The translations under genes and the position numbers were made by a program. 64,000 nt of DNA from assembly GCF_003001935.1 (NCBI RefSeq), contig NZ_PVNG01000021.1, positions 186,001 through 250,000 on the forward strand, in the 5' to 3' direction. Positions 61,954-64,000 of the stretch are shown piece by piece; the stretch's first letter is position 1; each line of letters begins with the position of its first letter. The notes under the pieces are model-generated. The model was not told the origin of the DNA. It made no database searches and saw only the letters and a list, made by a program, of their open reading frames with translations. The stretch comes from Nonomuraea fuscirosea (GTDB taxonomy: Bacteria > Actinomycetota > Actinomycetes > Streptosporangiales > Streptosporangiaceae).

Positions 61954-62984
61954 AGAACACCTCCCCGGCCCAACGAACCCACCACCCTGCCCACCGATCC
62001 CGCCATCCCGCCCGCCCGACTGACCGAATTCGCCACCTTGCCGGCTAGGCTCCCCGACCCGTCCGCCTGCCCGAACGGACCCGCTATCCTGCCCGCCGAG
62101 CCCACCGCCCTGTCTGCCTGACCGGCTGGACCTGCTGGCCCGTCCGCCGGGCCCACAGAACCGCTTCCTTCACCGGTCGGTCTGTTCGTGCTGCCTTTTT
62201 GGGCGGAGGGTATGGCGGATCCGTTGCCGTCGCACTCGACCAGCCAAGGGGTGTTGCCCATGCCGGGCTCGAACACCCTGACGACCGCGTCTTCGCCCAC
62301 GCCGGGGACGGCGGCGGCGGTGCACACCAGTTGGCTGACGGCCACGTGCGGCAGGTCCCGTACCAGCCAGGGCAGGTGCAGCTCGACCCCGTCCCGGCGC
62401 GCTGTGGCGCGGAGCTTGCGGTCCGCCGTGGGGAGCTTGGTGCCCAGCCCGCGGGCCCGTTCCTCCGCCGTGGGGCCGGACAGCAGCGCGTCCATCGCCT
62501 GCTGCAGCCGATCGCCCGCCGCCGCCGGTCTGGACACCGGCCACGTGCCCTGCGGCGTCACGAAGTACACCCGCAGCAGGCTGCCGCTGTCAGCGGTCAG
62601 GCCACCACGGACGGGCTGACCGGCGGGCAGCGCCTCAGTGTCGCTGATCCCGCACCCGGCCGACACCGCCACCGCGACGAGGGCGGTGTTCACGACGGCG
62701 ATCACGCGCCTGGCACCTTCTCGACGGTGACGCCGGCCTGCCGCCGCAGCCCCCGCGATCACGGCGGCGATCACCCGTCCGACGCCTCCCCGACAGCGCC
62801 GCCGACCTGTCACCTGTCCAGGCGCCCTCACCGTCCTCGACACCGCCGACGCTCCTACCGGCCCTCGCGCGTCCGACGTACCCGACGCACCCGGCACCCC
62901 TGCCGTGCTCGGCACGTCCAACGGTTCCCCTGCTTCCTGCGCTCCCGATGTGGACGGGGTGGGGGTGAGTCTTCTGTTCGGCAT
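61950..62984 (-). CDS. GerMN-domain (CseA-like) lipoprotein with low-complexity ends
   Basis: ORF of 344 residues whose core is a GerMN/sporulation-lipoprotein domain (LLRVYFVTPQGTWPVSRPAA, LQQAMDALLSGPTAEERARG). The membrane segment and lipobox AVSAGC lie near residue 110, not at the N-terminus. ATG 62984 has GGAG 7 nt upstream and is 13 bp after the acyltransferase stop, but the preceding 93 residues are low complexity. GTG 62705, just before VIAVVNTALVAVAVSAGC, with AAGG upstream, would give a normal lipoprotein and may be the real start. The C-terminal 80 residues are Gly/Ala-rich. Coupled to the regulator. Confidence 0.75.
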   Translation of the reverse strand: MPNRRLTPTPSTSGAQEAGEPLDVPSTAGVPGASGTSDARGPVGASAVSRTVRAPGQVTGRRRCRGGVGRVIAAVIAGAAAAGRRHRREGARRVIAVVNTALVAVAVSAGCGISDTEALPAGQPVRGGLTADSGSLLRVYFVTPQGTWPVSRPAAAGDRLQQAMDALLSGPTAEERARGLGTKLPTADRKLRATARRDGVELHLPWLVRDLPHVAVSQLVCTAAAVPGVGEDAVVRVFEPGMGNTPWLVECDGNGSAIPSAQKGSTNRPTGEGSGSVGPADGPAGPAGQADRAVGSAGRIAGPFGQADGSGSLAGKVANSVSRAGGMAGSVGRVVGSLGRGGVL

Positions 62985-62997
62985 GCCCTCTCTCCGG

Positions 62998-64000
62998 CTA
63001 CAGGTGGTCGAGCCTGCTCACGTCAACCGTTCCCGCGCCGGGATCCGGGCGCGGCAGGGCCGCCCACACTCCCACCGCGAGTGCTCCCGCGAGCGCCAGC
63101 GCCGCCCATCCGCGACGCCCGGTGGCCCAGCGGGCGCGCAGTCGTACCGGGTCCTCCACGGCGGCCTTCGACACTACCGCAGCCAGCAGCGACAGCCCGG
63201 CCGCGACCGACGTCCAGGCCCAGCCGTCGAGACCGGCCAGCGGCCGGGGCAGGAGCAGGTAGACGGGCCAGTGCCACAGGTAGAGGCCGTAGGACACTTC
63301 CCCCAGGCGGCGCGGCACCGCACTGCCGATCACCCGGCCGGCCAGGCGGTCCGGTGTACGGGCCAGCAGGGCGATCAGTACGGCGCCGGCCAGGGCGTGG
63401 GCGAACATCCCGCCCTGGAACAGGCCGGGAGCCTTCTCCCCCGCCGCCAGCAGCCACGACGCCGACAGCCCGCCCAGGAGCAGGGCGCAGAGCAGGTTCA
63501 CGACCGGGCGCGACAGGCCCGCGAGGGTGGCCTTGACGGGTGCGGTGGCGGCTGCGGCGCCGAGGAGCAGGGAGAAGGCGCGGGTGTCGGTGCCCTCGTA
63601 GGCGCGGGTCGTGTCCACCGCGGTCCCCAGCCAGGCCATGAGTGTCACCGAGACGAGCGCGCCGGCGAACGCGACCACGGCCACCCGCCGGTGCCCGCCG
63701 GGCCCCCGGCCGGCCAGCGCCACGACCAGGGGCCAGAGCAGGTAGAACTGCCACTCGACGCCGATGCTCCACAGATGGGCGAAGAGGTGCGTGCCGGCGG
63801 CGTTCCAGTATCCGACCTGCTCGCCGATGTAGTGCCAGTTCACCAGCTGCGCCGCGACCCAGGGCGCGTCCGTCAGGGCCGAGCGCAGCATGCCGGACGT
63901 GGCGAACGCCCAGGCCAGCAGCAATGTGGCCGGAACGAGGACAGCCAGAGCGGGCAGCAGCCGCCGGGCCCTGCGCCCCCAGAAGGCCGCCAGGTCGAGG
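62998..64000 (-). CDS. Membrane acyltransferase (Acyltransferase_3/OafA), N-terminus cut by window edge
   Basis: Integral membrane acyltransferase, last 334 residues visible; the frame continues past the right edge (LDLAAFWGRRARRLLPALAV). About nine hydrophobic segments, with the family blocks FAHLWSIGVEWQFYLLWPLV and VPRRLGEVSYGLYLWHWPVY. The catalytic HHH region would be off the edge. Members O-acylate cell-surface sugars or exported compounds. Its stop is 13 bp before the possible start of the GerMN gene. Confidence 0.92.
   Translation of the reverse strand, partial: LDLAAFWGRRARRLLPALAVLVPATLLLAWAFATSGMLRSALTDAPWVAAQLVNWHYIGEQVGYWNAAGTHLFAHLWSIGVEWQFYLLWPLVVALAGRGPGGHRRVAVVAFAGALVSVTLMAWLGTAVDTTRAYEGTDTRAFSLLLGAAAATAPVKATLAGLSRPVVNLLCALLLGGLSASWLLAAGEKAPGLFQGGMFAHALAGAVLIALLARTPDRLAGRVIGSAVPRRLGEVSYGLYLWHWPVYLLLPRPLAGLDGWAWTSVAAGLSLLAAVVSKAAVEDPVRLRARWATGRRGWAALALAGALAVGVWAALPRPDPGAGTVDVSRLDHL

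Overview
The window is high-GC actinomycete DNA (genes with strong third-position GC bias, many GTG/TTG starts, GTGA/ATGA stop-start overlaps, leaderless -10 boxes). Two conservons (sensor kinase-like protein, roadblock protein, DUF742 protein, small GTPase), one with a CYP157/CYP154-type P450 pair, plus DUF6223, DUF1684 and CseA/B/C-like genes point to a filamentous actinobacterium, most likely Streptosporangiales (Nonomuraea-like). That placement is inference. I see no rRNA, tRNA, transposase, integrase or CRISPR array.

Region 1-11.6 kb is a catabolic island on the minus strand under a PaaX-type repressor. A polar-amino-acid-type ABC importer (binding lipoprotein, permease, ATPase) is followed without gaps by a CapA-like protein, a CaiB-family CoA transferase and two divergent subunits of the 2-hydroxyacyl-CoA dehydratase/benzoyl-CoA reductase family. 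A second promoter then drives an SDR, an amidohydrolase, a MaoC hydratase and an acyl-CoA ligase that runs off the left edge. The dehydratase-like pair lacks most of the usual Fe-S cysteines and no activator ATPase is present.

Region 11.6-43.3 kb is a mosaic of small units: a solitary dnaE-type polymerase; a hydrolase/TetR pair with twin palindromic operators; an ECF sigma factor with a membrane-anchored propeller partner; a TetR/ABC-F pair; a NarL-type two-component system; ROK, XRE-cupin, AraC, MerR, CGNR and ArsR-like regulators; a methyltransferase-DUF1684-SnoaL-like trio; a prephenate dehydratase; several oxidoreductases; and a decayed ABC transporter ATPase.

Region 43.3-64 kb carries conservon 1 with two P450s (minus strand), a small secreted protein, an aldo/keto reductase, an MmyB-like regulator, an L,D-transpeptidase lipoprotein, conservon 2 (plus strand, with an NIT-domain sensor), a secreted DUF1838 protein, an NAD(P)-binding protein/PadR pair with a shared inverted repeat, and a CseA/CseB/CseC-like envelope-stress operon downstream of a membrane acyltransferase cut by the right edge.

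Three patterns cross the window. (a) Many regulator genes carry TAnnnT exactly 6-7 nt before their start codon, the signature of leaderless mRNAs. (b) The 3' ends of at least eight genes carry short imperfect tandem duplications that include or follow the stop codon. (c) Two unrelated small secreted-protein genes 36 kb apart share a 33-bp promoter block with two 11-bp direct repeats before the -10 box, the layout bound by SARP-type activators.
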